Positions 10,746 through 23,344 of a DNA stretch of 64,000 bases are shown piece after piece (positions within the stretch are counted from its first letter, which is position 1; each line of letters begins with the position of its first letter). The DNA comes from Quillaja saponaria (taxonomy: Eukaryota; Streptophyta; Magnoliopsida; Fabales; Quillajaceae), in contig CM055618.1 in the NCBI GenBank assembly GCA_029379385.1, positions 134,134 through 198,133 of the forward strand, written 5' to 3'. A program made the position numbers and the translations under genes. The notes beneath the pieces were generated by a model. The model was not told the origin of the DNA and ran no database searches. It saw only the letters and a list, made by a program, of their open reading frames with translations.

Positions 10746-12299
10746 TACGTCATATTCTTATCCACTTGTAAGTTTTGGATCCCCAAAAAGTGAGACTCAA
10801 TCGACAAATAAATCCAAAGCATATATACATAAAAAAATCGGATGTACCCTATCCAAATCCAGTGGTAATGCCAACATATACACCACAGCTCCAACCTTAT
10901 CCAAAATCTAGAAATGTCCTATAAATCTTGGATTCAGCTTCCCTTTTTTACCAAATCTCATTGTGCTTTTGAAAGATGAAACTTTCAAAAACACATAATC
11001 ATCCATTTCGAACTCTAATTCCTTTCAATGTTTATCTGCATATGACTTTCGTCTACTCTGAGCTATTCGTAACTTATCACGGATTACTTGCACTTTTTCT
11101 ACAGCATCCTGAACCAACTCTGGTCTTAGTAACTGATGCTCACATGTTTCAAACCATCAAATTGGAAATCTATATTTTCTCCTGTACAAAGCTTCAAATG
11201 GTGCCACTGAATGCTACTGCGATAGCTGTTGTTATAGGCAAACTCCTTAAGTGGTAGGTGCTTATCCTAACTGTCCTCAAAATCTATCACACAAGCTTGT
11301 AACATATACTCTAAAGTTTGTATGGTTCTCTCAGACTGGTCATCAATTTGAGGATGAAAAGCTATATTGAATAACAACTAAGTACCAAGAACTTCCTGAA
11401 AAGATTTCCAGAATAGGTAGTAAACTGAGTGCCTCGATCCGAAATAATAGAAATCGGTACTTCCTATAGCGAAACAATCTTATCTAGATACAACTTAGCA
11501 TATTAATGTGCTAAGTATGTGGTTTTCACAGTAATAAAGTGCACAGATTTAGTTAATCAATCCACAATAATCCAAATTAAATCAAAATCCCTAAAAGTCT
11601 TAAGAAGTTTTATCAAAAAGTCAATAGTAACTTTATCTCATTTCCACTCTGGAATATCTAGCCTTTGCAACGTTCTTGAGGATTTCTAATGTTCAACCTT
11701 CACTTGTTGGCATACCAAGCATCTGGAAACAAAATCCACCACATCTTTCTTCATACCATCCAACCAGTAAAACTTCTTCAAATCTTGATACATCTTGGAA
11801 GAACCATGATGCATTACATAAGATCAACAATGAGCTACTTTAAGAATTTTCTTTCTTAACTCAAGATCAGATGGTACAACTACCCGATCATGATACCTTA
11901 GCATTCCTTCATTATCCACCTTGAAATCACCAATAAGAGATAGATCACATTTGACTTTCTTGGCACATACCTCAGAGTCAGCTGCCTCAAAGTACATTTC
12001 ACCTGGGTATAAGCTAACAACACCCCCTAAATAGATACTTTAAATCTAACTCCATCAGCCATGCACCTTTGCAAATCTTTAATAACCTGACTGCGAACAG
12101 CTATCAAATGGGATAAGCTACCTATTGACTTCCTACTCAGAGCATTCGCAACCACATTAGCTTTCCTTAGGTGATAAAAAATCGAGCAATTATAATCTTC
12201 TAATAGCTCAATCCATCTGCACTACCTCAAGTTCAAATCCTTCTGCTTAAATATGTATGTAAGACTCTTGTGATCCGTGAAAATCTCACAAGTGTCACC
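10700..12299 (-). pseudogene. RNase H end and integrase of element C, broken
   Basis: The minus strand at 12299-12150 gives GDTCEIFTDHKSLTYIF, the RNase H end. The integrase zinc-binding region (11815-11690) shows YWLDGMKKDVVDFV and a CLVCQQVK motif. The core (about 11640-11030) has the family pattern with SVHFITVKTTY and SIISDRGTQFT in a decayed form. The tail at 10790-10700 contains MTYKEQPVAIIDRQVY, typical of the region around a chromovirus chromodomain. Stops are scattered throughout. Confidence 0.75.
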
Positions 12300-12307
12300 A
12301 TATAAAT

Positions 12308-13384
12308 AAGGTTAAGCAAGATAACTAATCAATGAATAGTCAAAATTAACCCGGCTGAATTTAACTGGTATAAAAAAATTAACCAAATCACTAAACAATG
12401 TAATCGGTTAAAGCTTGTGAAGGAAGTTCAGTTGTCGGTTAATAAGAGAGTGTTCAAAAAATTTGCACTGAACAACCAAAACTACTGATTTGTAATATGC
12501 AACATAATTCAACTTGTATTATAATATTCATCTTATTCTTGGGGGAGGGAAGTTTGGAAAGACACCTAGAGCACATGTAGTAGGTAATTGAATATCATGT
12601 GGCATAAAACAACTCTAATTAAAAGAGAAGCTCAAGCCCAAGTCCAAGCCCAAACAAAATAGATCTTAATGTAACTGTCCCTTCGTCCCCTCTACCTTCT
12701 TTCTCCATCTCTAATTCTCTGTACACTCCCTTTGCATCAGACCCCTTTCGCATCTTCCCTTCTTTCTTAATCTTTTTGAATGATGAAAAACAAGCCTTCA
12801 ACATGAATTTTGAACTAATAGAGAAACTCAAATCCCCTACATCTCTACCTACAACAGATCTCATATTTTCAATGAAGTCTACAAGCAATAAATCTATAAG
12901 GGACGATTTCTCAATTCTCTAAGAAAAAAAATTTTGCTTAAGGATGGTGGTTGATTTTGCTTCTGTGTGTTATACTCTCCCAATTAGTGTTGCTTGGAAA
13001 GGTTTTTTCAGACGTTAGATCTATAATTTTCTTCTTTTATTATTCAACTTATAAAGTTTTGTGTTGTTTTTAAGAAATTAAGTCTATAATTTGTTACTAT
13101 ACCTGGGATTGATTGCTTAATTTCATCTAAATCTTGTATTTTCTAAGACACATATCTATGTTTTAATCTTATACTTCTGTCTTTGAGATGATTTGATGAT
13201 TTTATGTCGGTTGATGAATAACTGACTAGCCGATATAAGCCGACTGCATTTGTAGCAGTTGAAGATTTTCAGAAACTGATTTCTTCGGTTTTTCTGTTGA
13301 TCACCAATCCTCAGAAATTTTTAAAGGCGAGTCGGTTGGTCAGAAGTTGAAAACAAAACCGATCGACTGATTGCTCACCCTTAC
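12308..13384. mobile_element. Non-autonomous hAT-like DNA transposon inside element C
   Basis: A 1.08-kb insertion interrupts the RNase H of element C. It is flanked by an 8-bp duplication ATATAAAT (12300-12307 and 13385-13392); the host reading frame is continuous across it once one copy is removed. The left end reads AAGGTTAAGCAA. The right end, reversed, reads GTAAGGGTGAGCAA, so the termini match at 10 of 12 positions. The right terminus has the TAAGGGTGAGCA form common among plant hAT elements, and CGGTT-type subterminal motifs are present near both ends. No transposase is visible. The 89-codon open stretch at 12619-12888 on the minus strand has no recognisable domain. Confidence 0.75.
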
Positions 13385-13392
13385 ATATAAAT

Positions 13393-14420
13393 AATGACTT
13401 CATACCTTCAATACAAAGATCATTGTTGCCATTTCAAGAGCATGGGTGGGATAGTTCATCTCATGCTTCTTTAGCTGTCTCGAAGTATACACTATCGCAC
13501 TTCTATCCTGCATCAAAACACATCCAAGTCCTATACAAGAAGCATCACAAAACACAATATATTTTCCCGAACTAGAGGGAAGTGTGAGGACTGGAGCTGA
13601 AGTCAAACAAGTTTTAAATTTTAAAAAACTTTCCTCACAAGTCTCTGACCAAACAAATTTAACTCCTTTATGGGTTAACTAAGTCAAAGGTGTAGCAATA
13701 CTGGAGAAGTTTTCAACAAATTTCTTGTAATATCCAGCTAAACCCAAAAAACTTAGAATTTCAGACACGTTGGTTGGACGAGGCCAATTTTGAACTGCTT
13801 CAACTTTCTGGAGATCCACCCGAATTTCTTCTTTATAAATCACATGTCTGAGAAATGTCATCTGATTCAACCAGAATTCACACTTAGAGAATTTAGCATA
13901 AAGCTTGTTTTCCCTAAGTGTTTGCAAGACAATGCGAAAATGCTTCTTATGTTCCTCCTCACTATGAGAGTATACCAAAATATCATCAATGAAAACAATT
14001 ACAAACTAATCCAAAAAATGCTTGAATATCATGTTTATAAGGTCCATGAATGCTATAGGAGCATTTGTGAGTCCAAAAGGCATAACTAAGAACTTATAAT
14101 ATCTATATTGGATGCGGAAAGCAGTCTTTGGAATGTGCTCTTTCTTATTCCGGAGTTGATGATACCCCGAATAAAGATCAATATTTAAAAAGTTCTAAGC
14201 TTTCTATAATTGATCAAATAAATCATCAAACTTGGGGAGGGGATATTTATTCTTCACTGTGACTTTATTTAGCTGCCGATAATTAATACACAATCGGAAA
14301 GAGCCATCTGTTTTTTTAACAAAAAGAATAGGAGCACCACAAGTAGATGAACTGGGATGAATAAATCCCTTATCCAGCAAGTCTTGCAACTGCACCTTTA
14401 ACTCTTTCAATTCACTGGGA
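13393..14420 (-). pseudogene. Reverse transcriptase and start of RNase H of element C, broken
   Basis: At 14410-14204 the minus strand encodes the RT N-terminal part ([20 protein letters not shown] and [12 protein letters not shown]). The catalytic box near 14000 reads FIDD followed by [13 protein letters not shown] is a usual variant of YVDD in this group. The RT thumb continues to 13679, and RNase H begins at 13606-13400 with [16 protein letters not shown]. In-frame stops separate these pieces. Confidence 0.8.
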
Positions 14421-14763
14421 GTTATCGGTGGGGGTATAGAGATCGGTTAAGTACTAGGCAACAACTCAATACCAAACCCTATCTCCCACTCAGGAGGAAG
14501 TTCAAGAAGCTCTTCTGGAAACACATCAAGGAATTCCTTCACCACAAGAATCTACTCTAAGAGAGGACACTCCAGCCGAGTATCCCTGATTTAAATAAGC
14601 TTGATGTTTTTTCTTGATAAGCCATCTAGCTTGAATAACCGAAATCAAATTACAAGGAACTTCACTCTAATCTCCTTGAAAAGCAAAAGTCAGTTTCTCA
14701 GGAATGCTAAACTTAACATTTTTATCACAACAATCCACTAAAGCATGCATGATAGTTAGACAA

Positions 14764-15063
14764 CTAATCTATGCCTAGAATTGCATCATATTCCAGCATG
14801 TCTAATATGATCAAGTCCGCAAAGCATACACCATTATCCACTATAATTTCACAAGAAGGAATGAACCTATTTGCCAAAATTATTTCCCTCAACGAAGTTG
14901 AAACTGCTAAAAGAATCTCGAGGAGCTCATATGTTATCTTCACACAAAAGGCAAAATATGGAGATACAAAGGAATGAGTGGCTCCAGGATCAAATAGTAT
15001 TTTAGCACTAACTGAAACAGACAAGCAATCTACCTGACACCACTGCATTAGAAGCATAAGCAT
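14764..15063 (-). pseudogene. Aspartic protease of element C, remnant
   Basis: The minus strand reads ILFDPGATHSFVSPYF, the pepsin-like retroviral protease box. The catalytic Asp is present, but the usual Ser after it is Pro. The segment ends in a typical YDAILGID motif. It lies between the zinc knuckle of gag and RT, as expected for the family. Confidence 0.75.
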
Positions 15064-15379
15064 CCTACGTCGTCAAAGCATACACATGAGCCTGACCTCT
15101 GCCTGTAAATGATAAACCTCTTGCAAAAGTGCCACGACCTCTTTGAAACGAAGGACGCTATTAAATAGAGGAGTGCACCCCAGAAGACTTCCTTTAAGTC
15201 ACATCTTAAGCATATTAAATTCGTGTTTAATCAACTAAATTGGAATGCGGGGCCTAGGTAAGTGAAGCAAGTCCAACTTTTCCGCTAGCTCTAAAGGTAA
15301 GCTCTAAGGTAGAAGGGCTTTCTAGAGATCTAGTAGAAATGGCAAGCAACAGAGGTCCACTTTGCATTGAATGAGATGT

Positions 15380-16456
15380 CCGGGCTGAGGGAGACTGCCC
15401 ACTCATCAATGGACAATCCCTGATATTATTACCACACTTAAAACATGCACCAGACTCCTGTCTGCACTGACCTCTACCTGACTGGAAAACCCCTCGAACA
15501 GAATTACATTCTGAGGTAAACTCACCTCCAAGTCTCTAATAACCACCGAACCTAAAAGTGGAAGGACCATCATGTCTTGCCTTATTATGACTCTCTCGCT
15601 CTGACTACTTTTCCAAATACCAGTTCTCTAGTCGATATGTGGCATCTATAGCCTGTGCGTAAGTGATAGTGTCCGTCACGAACACTAACCTGAACAAAGC
15701 AAACCATTAACGAACTTTTCACCCTCATCTGCTCAGTAGCCATCATATGCGGAGCAAAGTAGGAGAGCCTGGTACACCGAGTCTCATACTCTGCTACTGA
15801 CATATCTTCTGTTTGAACTAACCGCTCAAAATTCCAAACATACTTATCTCTTACACTCTCAAGTAGAAAACAGTCAGTGAAAGCTCTACTAAACTCCTTC
15901 ACACAAGTGGGGTTGTCCACCGCTGCACCAACATCTTATACCACTTGGATGCCACATTATGCAGCTGATAACTAACTAATTACACTGTCCTAACAAGATC
16001 ACACCCCAAAGCCACACAAAATCTATTAGACTCCTCCAAAAAAGTATACAGATCTTGAGTAGGGTCCATATCAAAGAACCTCGATGGCTGCATTTTCTAA
16101 AAATGATACAGTGATATGGATTCTCCTCGGTTTTGCTAAGCTGGAATTTGAGGATTTGTCTCTTGTTGAGGCTGAACAAAAGGAACTACAAGAGGCTGTG
16201 GTTAAGCCTGCTGGGCTTGATGTTGTTGAGCCAAGATCCCAACTAAATCACCTCTAGTCCTTTATACTCTGTCTAATCTCTATACAAGCTGCTATAAATT
16301 AAGACCACGGGCCGCTGCTTCAACTAGCTTAGCAGCTCTACCTCTACCTCTACCATGCCTCGACGACCTCTACCTCTAGCTATTGTCACCTGAGGACTAG
16401 TAGATCCATGGTCGAAGCCAACATCCTGCTGTCCCACGACCCATAACATGGCCATT
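15380..16456 (-). pseudogene. gag of element C, broken
   Basis: The minus strand from 16456 begins MAMLWVVGQQDVGFDHGS. It is followed by an arginine/glycine-rich stretch and a gag domain at 15920-15700 (VKEFSRAFTDCFLLESVRDK, FERLVQTEDMSVAEYETRC). A zinc knuckle near 15460-15420 reads ACFKCGNNIRDCP, with its His lost. The frame is broken many times. No LTR or primer-binding site is visible to the right. Confidence 0.7.
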
Positions 16457-16600
16457 ACGTCTTATAGTATCTAAAACAAATACGAATGAATTTTTTTCCA
16501 ATTCTAATATGCCTTAACGTGCACTACTAAGTAAAACTAGTAAAACTACTTACTTACCTTTTTAGAGATGATAAAAAAAATGTCAAAATATATAAGTAAA

Positions 16601-17184
16601 ACTAGCATCCTTGCACATGCTAGTATGTTTTTTTTTTTTTTTTTTAAAGGAAAAAGTGTGAAATTCTTTAATACTAGCATCTAAGCACGTGTGAGTGCTC
16701 AGATGCTTTCTTTTTTTCTTTTTTTGTATTAGAGAAAACGTGTAAAATTCTTATGGCGCATACTTTTGTACTAAAGTATCAAGTTCTTTTCGGAACCTAC
16801 TCCTCTAGCAAAGTGTAAGTTCTTTACACCCACGCGCGTTCTCTATAGCATTTAAAATTCTAGATCCGATAAACATTTCCATGTTTATTGATTCTATTAT
16901 ATAAACAAATAAGAATTTGTCAATTCTAAAATTTTACATGCTATAAAGGACGTGCTTAGGTGTGAAGAACTTACACTCTACTAGAGGATTACATTCGAAG
17001 AAACACTTGATACTTTGATAGAAAAGTATGTGCCAAAAAGAATTTTACATATTTTCTCTAAAAAAGAAAAAGCATATTAGCAAGCGCAAGAGAATGTGCG
17101 AGTATGCCATTGTAATAAAAGAACTTTATAGTATTTATCCTAAATAAAAATTATATATATGAGCTCGCGCAGCGCGATGCTAGT
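16601..17184. mobile_element. Foldback element with about 270-bp inverted arms
   Basis: The arms 16601-16873 and 16923-17184 are inverted copies of each other, around 75-80 percent alike by eye, with a spacer of about 50 bp. For instance AGAGAAAACGTGTAAAATTC on the left pairs with a near-identical reversed stretch near 17035-17060. Both outer ends carry ACTAGCATC. The right end has a perfect 6-bp hairpin (TCGCGC-A-GCGCGA) followed by TGCTAGT, which resembles a Helitron 3' end. The class is therefore uncertain: foldback MITE or two opposed Helitron ends. A T-run at 16628-16647 lies in the left arm. Confidence 0.7.
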
Positions 17185-17985
17185 ATATATATCTATTATG
17201 CTTCATACTTTATTTGTACATTTAGTATAAAAAAAATTAAATCTTCACATTTATAGATAAAAGTTGTAATTAAATCATTTGTTCTTACACAGGAGTAAGA
17301 AAGTAATGAGAGAGAGTGATAGTGTAAAACAATTTTATGACGAAATTGACAAAAGAATTTATATTTTTGAGATGAAATTGATAAAAAAGAAGAAGATATT
17401 TTTAGGACAACAAATACCAGCAATGATGCTTTAGAGAAGACATTACAATTTTAACGAGAACTTTTCTTTCTCCTTCAGATGGTTTGCCAATTAAATTATA
17501 ATTTGCTTTGTAATATTGAACTTAGTAGTACATTAGAAATTTGTAGCGTCATACTTTTCTGTTTCAATTTATAATTTTAAATCAAAAAAATAGCATGACA
17601 CCGACCCTGGGCTAGATGAAATCCGTCCCCGTTTTGGACATTATGGCTTTAGCTACCAAATTATTTTCTTCTTATTCTGATCCATGAATAGTAATTATGT
17701 CTCGCTTTTCTTCTTCGTAAGTATACATGTTCTTTCTTTGGAGAAGTGCTTATCAGCCCATGGACAGAAGATACTAAACTATTCGAATATAGCCGTACAG
17801 TAATTACTAATATGTGCAGAAGTATTAGAAACAGAAACACGAGATGTTAAGAAGAAATCCGTCAAAACATTTCAAAATGAAGTTTTGGAATTTACTAATT
17901 TCTACACTTGGGAAGAAGGTCAACACTAGTTGACAAGCATTTGGAGGTAATGAATTTGTTCATTAGAACAAATATGCAATCGAAC
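17185..17985. other. Intergenic region and 3' flank of the alpha-galactosidase gene
   Basis: AT-rich sequence with no recognisable coding region. The 3' untranslated region of the minus-strand alpha-galactosidase gene must lie in the right part, just left of 17986. I could not place the polyadenylation site. Confidence 0.5.
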
Positions 17986-20900
17986 TCAAGCAATCGGCTT
18001 CAACACGTACAATTTACACGCGTGAGGATTTACGGTAGCAGTCAAGTTTCCAACAAACTTTGTCTTCAATGTGTTGTGCTGCATAAATTAGAAATCATTA
18101 TATACATTAGCAGGAATTTTTATTATAGATTAGTCACAGAGAATAGTGAAAAACGACTGAGATGCTTATGCTTAGAGAATTTACAAATATCTAGTTATCT
18201 ACTAAACAATACCTCCCAAAGATCTCTTGCTTCAGCAAGACTGTGTTGGGGAATTCCAATGTCCTCCCAGTAAGCAGTGATGGCATTACGCACAGGACCT
18301 CGATTGAGAAGGACAACGGCTACTCTGTATTCTGAAAGAGGACCTGCCCAAATCTGTTGATGAATATAAATGCTAATGTTAATTTGCTAACTAAACATCG
18401 AAGGTGGTAAAATATGCATTGCAGCAGAAAAATATTTCTAGCTTACCTCAAGATCACCTTCCATCCTAACCTTTTTAGCTTGAACTCCTAGTGGATCTAT
18501 TATATTAAAACAACAACAAAAAACGAAGAAATATGTCAATGCTGGTTTACCAAGGTACAATATGAAAATCATAAAATTGAATGAACATCTTTATACATTT
18601 ACCTTGATTGACAGCAATGACTTCGTCATTGGCAATAATCTCCATAATTTCTTTTGTGACATGTCGGACATCACAACCAAGAAGAAGAGGAGCCTGGATT
18701 GCTCTTTATATGTGAGAAAACAGATGATATTGTTGTATATACATTCGTGCACAGCAAAATTTCAAGAAAGTGTATGAATAATACCTTAGAAATGGCCCAT
18801 AAACTGAAATGAACTATATATTCATGTTTTGTCATCCCACCATTTCCCACTTCAAGCATGTCAGGATCTGTTTCAATTCAGTGTGTAAAGATGTCACAGT
18901 TAGACCTTTGATTAGGGCAATAGTTATTTTCATGTCTAACATGCATTCAGATTAAATACTACTAACCATTCCAGCCACCAGGCCTAGCAAGATCAGCATA
19001 AAATTCATTCATGTCTGCTTTGGTAATCATACTGCCACAGAGGAGACTTGCAATTAATGACTATAAACTCAAATTTTCCACAATTGATTTAATCAAATTG
19101 AAAACATAGTTTACCTGTCCCATGAATCATTAATGTCACCAGTGGTTCTCCAACTATTTCCTACCTGAGCACCCCATAAAGCTGGGTGCAAGTCTCCCCT
19201 AAGGAACAAAAATACTAGTAAGAATTCAACAGTAGTTAGGGAATGAGGTACACAGTAAATTTGAAAGGACATCAAAACAACCATTCACACAGTGAGAAGA
19301 AGATTGGGCGGCCAGCCTTCATTAGAGCTCGGGTCATTACAGGGTATCTACATGGAAGAATATATACTTTTTAGTGATGTGTCATGAATCGGAAACCAAA
19401 GTGATAAAAAAAATCAAAGGATGATAAAACTTAATGTCAACAAAATCATAGTTGAATTGAACTACCTTTTAGTTGGTTTTGATCCATCATTGTGACAGTT
19501 ATCATACTTCAAATAATCAATACCCTGTGAATGAAGGGAAATAACAATTGTTCATTAATATTTTTCTATCATGAGAATCATAGAAGAAAAAAAAAATTTT
19601 CTTGTTTGACAAGTTCAGAGTAACTGAAAGAAACAAGAAATTAGATTCAGGAACAGAAGAGCACTAATTTATACAAACAAGAAACTGATTCTGAAACCAA
19701 AGTAATTTATACCCATGATGCAAAGGTTTGGGCATCTTGTTCCTCACGACCAAGTGAACCAGGCATTTTCTTGCTACAGGTAAAATACCTGCAAAATGAA
19801 ATTTTCTCCTACCTATAACTAAGCTGGAAATAAAAAATGGAAAGCTGAGATACCTAAGCATAAAAATTGGCACTATTAGAAAGAAAAAAAGGTAGGATTA
19901 TACCCTGCATCTGAATAAATACCAAGCTTGAGTCCTTTGCTGTGAACATAGTCTGCAAGAGCTTTGATGCCAGATGGAAATGTCGATTTCTTAGCAACCA
20001 GATTACCCTGAAATTAAGTTTGAAGAATGTAAGGCTCTCTAGTTTCATTAAAATCTTATCAGTGCCAATACAATTTTCTTAGGATAGATCATACCTTGTC
20101 ATCACGAGCTATTTCAGCCCAGCAATCATCTGGGAAACAAGCCACTCTTGTGAGTATAGTGTTTGTAATGATTTAAAATGAGGTAAAATCAGAGCTAATT
20201 AACAAAGAAACTAAAAAGAACACATACCTATATTGACATAGGTGTATCCAAGCTTGGAAAGACCACTGGAAACTAGAGCATCAGCTGTGTAAAACATAAG
20301 CAAAAACCATAATTAGACAACTGATACTGGATTCTAGCCAGTTGAATTTATTGATTTGAACATTTTGTCAAAACTAAAATTCAGGAAATAGAATAGCTGG
20401 GCCTTATCATTATCTGAATGATGTATGCTAAAATGAAGGGGATAATTCTCAAGAAGAACAAATAGGGTTGGGATTACTACATGATAAATAATACAAACTA
20501 CTTGGTGAGGAAAAGATTCATGTGAACATAATGCCAGTGATTGACAGAATCATGCATTTGACTGTTTTGTGAATACTTAAAGTCTGCTGTAAGTGGAAAT
20601 AACTAATACTAGGATGATAAGAATTCTGAGTAACAAATGAACAAATGGAAGAAAAATCAATAAGCAGAAAATCCCACTTTTACACAATCACAATTTTCCC
20701 GTTGAACTTTCAAGCTTTGAGCAAAAGTTGATTTACAAAAACTGTCATATGGTCTTCTAGAACTAATTGCTTACTTTCAAGATTTGAGAAATTCATGACA
20801 TACATAAACTTTATGTCATTGACTCATAAGGATATCCTAGAATCAGTAAGCAAAAAAGTCATGCATACTAAATACTGAGAATGCTAACCAAATCAGGATG

Positions 20901-21547
20901 CCATTGAGGTTAGATTCTATTGTAAAGATATCAGCATTTTTTCCACAAGCATGAATCTCAAAACTCAGTAAATTAATCATCAAACCAAGCATCTAACTGA
21001 GAAATCTTAAATTATATACATTGGCGCAAGAATACCAAGCTCACCAGTTTCTCTAATAACTTTCTCATCAATAAGGCAGTTGAAATGATTCCAACTATTC
21101 CACCTAGTAAAATCAAAATGAAAATAGAAATAGTAATGATTATAAATTCATCATAATTTAGAGAAGAGACAGGCTCTATAATTCACATGGGCATTTCGCA
21201 AATATGGATTTTAGTTCTTTGTACTGCAACCGAGCTATAACAGAAATCATCATTCTTCTATCAAAGATAGAAACTTTACTGGTAAATCAGTATAACAAAA
21301 CTGATCTAAGTATATAAATTCAACAAACAAACCTAGTGAATGAACAAAAGACGTGTACATACCCCATGGGAGGAGTGGTACCAATCCCATTGGCAAGCAG
21401 ATTTCTTCTGAATTGCTCCTCATAGTGACTGTAATCTTTCAGCCTTGAGGAAGCAGAGACACCCACTATCAAATTCAGTGACGATAGTGAGCATAAGATG
21501 TAGAAGGCAAAGAAAGACACAAACAAGAAGCTGAAGCCACTCTTCAT
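17986..21547 (-). CDS. Alpha-galactosidase, glycoside hydrolase family 27, intact, 15 exons
   Basis: It removes terminal alpha-1,6-galactose from raffinose-family sugars, galactomannans and galactolipids, probably in the cell wall, apoplast or vacuole. Exons (plus-strand numbers, first to last): 21363-21547, 21045-21103, 20228-20284, 20095-20129, 19904-20007, 19713-19788, 19466-19524, 19282-19347, 19115-19198, 18967-19031, 18785-18867, 18603-18693, 18447-18496, 18213-18353, 17986-18078. They total 1248 nt, or 415 aa plus stop, normal for plant GH27. All introns are GT-AG and all phases agree. Residues 1 to about 34 form a signal peptide. The mature enzyme starts near [19 protein letters not shown]. 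The nucleophile is Asp180 in YLKYDNC; the acid/base is most likely Asp238 in [10 protein letters not shown]. The motif [12 protein letters not shown] is conserved. Intron 2 (20285-21044) is the longest. No damage seen. Confidence 0.96.
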
Positions 21548-21651
21548 TGTATATTCTATTCTGCTACTTCTCTATCTACTATCAGCTCTTTGGCAATACA
21601 AATAGAAACAGAAAAAGGCCTAGGCCTGTTGGAGAAGATAAGGAGTCCTCG

Positions 21652-21659
21652 TATTTATA
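21652..21659 (-). promoter_or_regulatory. Probable TATA box of the alpha-galactosidase gene
   Basis: The minus strand reads TATAAATA about 105 bp upstream of the start codon at 21547. That would place transcription start near 21625 and give a 5' leader of roughly 75 bases. The position is plausible for a plant core promoter, but this is sequence match only. Confidence 0.55.
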
Positions 21660-22840
21660 ATAAATAGGACTCTGATTCTGTAATACCTTATTTACCCTTT
21701 ACAATTTAGTAGATCACAGATCCTAATCAAAAGAGAGATCAAATTGCCAACGTGTCTTTTACGTCAGAAATCAGAAAACTCCTCAAAACTTTATCCGCTT
21801 ATTTCTAACTAATAAAATTATGAGACTTAATGATAAATATAAATCACAAAATGAAATCCTATTAGTAATTTTTAAGATAAAAGTGAGGATGTCAGTGCAG
21901 ATTTTAGGGAGCAAATATGGAAAAGTAGTAAAACTATCTTCTTTATAAAACGTCCGATAAATAAAGAAATATTAATAAATAATTATTAAAGATATGTGTT
22001 TTGATAAGTACATAAGTTCTCCTAATAAAAATTAAATCCTTGGTTCTTGAAAATTGCATTATTGTTTAATTCTTCTTTGAGGAATTTTTTTTTTCTCCTA
22101 ATAAGGTTCTTCAAAATTCTTTTTTTTATTTTTTATCCAAGTCCTCAAATTAAATTTTTTTTTTTTTCGTACAAAATTGTTAATCAAATCAAAAATGCTA
22201 AATTTAGAAGAAATTTGACAGAATTAGTTGATATAGCTATAAATTCCTAAAGAAAATTTATGATTTTACAAAAATTGAAATATTTCCACTTTATGAGAGA
22301 AAATATATGGAAATCCTAATTTTCTTCTTTGAAAAAAAAAAAAACCTAACGCAGAAGAACTAATGTTTCCTAAATTATCAAAAAAAGAAAGAAAATTATC
22401 CGTTTGATTGCCAACTAATTTCATCAAATCTTTTCTCAATTCAGTGGACATAGCTTGATTAATAGTATATTGGTTTTTAAAAACTTGATTCGTGAGGACA
22501 TATAATTCAAAATAATTAAATCTTACAGAATTAGATTAGAAAAAAAATATATAGAATACGAAGTTGGAGAACGCTATAATCCTCATATACAAAAGAGTAG
22601 TTAAACTGAAAACATTTTAAAGTCTTAAAATTTAAAAAGAATTAATATTTAATTTGTTTGAACTATATAGTGAATATCAACAAAGTCTAATATGAGGTTA
22701 ATATCTGAAAAAATTATATACATATATATGAGGACAATCAATTATTTTTAATAATAAAAAAAAATTATCACCTTAGTTCAAACAGTAGTACTATACTCTT
22801 ATCTATTAATACTATGTTATCTTTATCTAATAATAAATTA
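21660..22840. other. AT-rich intergenic DNA upstream of the alpha-galactosidase gene
   Basis: Long A and T runs dominate. The short open stretches at 22047-22250 and 22266-22451 translate to low-complexity F/K/N-rich sequence. I see no gene. Upstream regulatory sites of the alpha-galactosidase gene may lie in the left part. Confidence 0.5.
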
Positions 22841-23112
22841 TACAGTACCCAACGTTTGTTGGGTACTAAATACCCAACTTAAACACGGACAGTTATTGGG
22901 TAGGGGTATGGACAACTCAGTATTATCACCTGCTGAATTTTTTGTGACCTGTTTGAGAAACTTACAAATTAGAGTTCATATTTATGTTTTGACCCCAATA
23001 AATTTATGTCTTTATCCATAAGTTTATTGAATGTTTTTATTGAGACCCCAAACTACCCTCCGTCTTCCCATATCTGCAAAAAAGGATTAGATAAAGAAAA
23101 ATGCATACAAAC

Positions 23113-23340
23113 TTACGTGGGTGACTTTAGCAGAGGTGACCCATACAGCAACAACAGGCTACTAAGAACAACCCAGCCTTGTATTTCCAACCCATAAGCT
23201 AGCTGGAGCGGCAGGTCTGAAGCAAGAAGGTGGGGGGAGACGGGGGATAAGGAAGGAATTAAGAAGAATGAGGAAAGGGAAAGAGAAAAGAGAAACAGAA
23301 GAGTTAAAATTAAGTTTTGGTTTTTTCTTTCCCAATTCAA
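23113..23340 (-). other. Open reading frame inside the TIR element, unrecognised
   Basis: A 75-codon open frame starting MNWERKNQNLILTLLFLF, with a hydrophobic N-terminal stretch followed by a serine/proline/leucine-rich part. It lies just downstream (on the minus strand) of the gene-derived fragment. It could be a captured exon with a signal-peptide-like start, or chance. I do not recognise a family. Confidence 0.25.
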
Positions 23341-23344
23341 TCGT

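Larger units (their letters stand above)
10216..16456 (-). mobile_element. Element C: decayed Ty3/gypsy retrotransposon, chromovirus type, missing its 5' LTR
   Basis: The minus strand carries, from right to left, gag with a zinc-knuckle remnant, protease, reverse transcriptase, RNase H, integrase and a chromodomain-like tail, then part of a 3' LTR. A hAT-like element (12308-13384) splits the RNase H region. The 3' LTR remnant (10216-10655) matches the last 420 bp of the solo LTR at 25263-28059, so its 5' part has been lost. No matching LTR exists right of gag, so the 5' end is gone as well. All frames have stops. Confidence 0.82.

Noticed and set aside
12619..12888. 89-codon frame in the hAT-like element as a transposase remnant.
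   Set aside because: The translation has no hAT dimerisation or zinc-finger motif and is dominated by charged, low-complexity sequence.
17908..18273. 121-codon open frame on the plus strand.
   Set aside because: It overlaps the last two exons of the alpha-galactosidase gene on the other strand and is a shadow of them.
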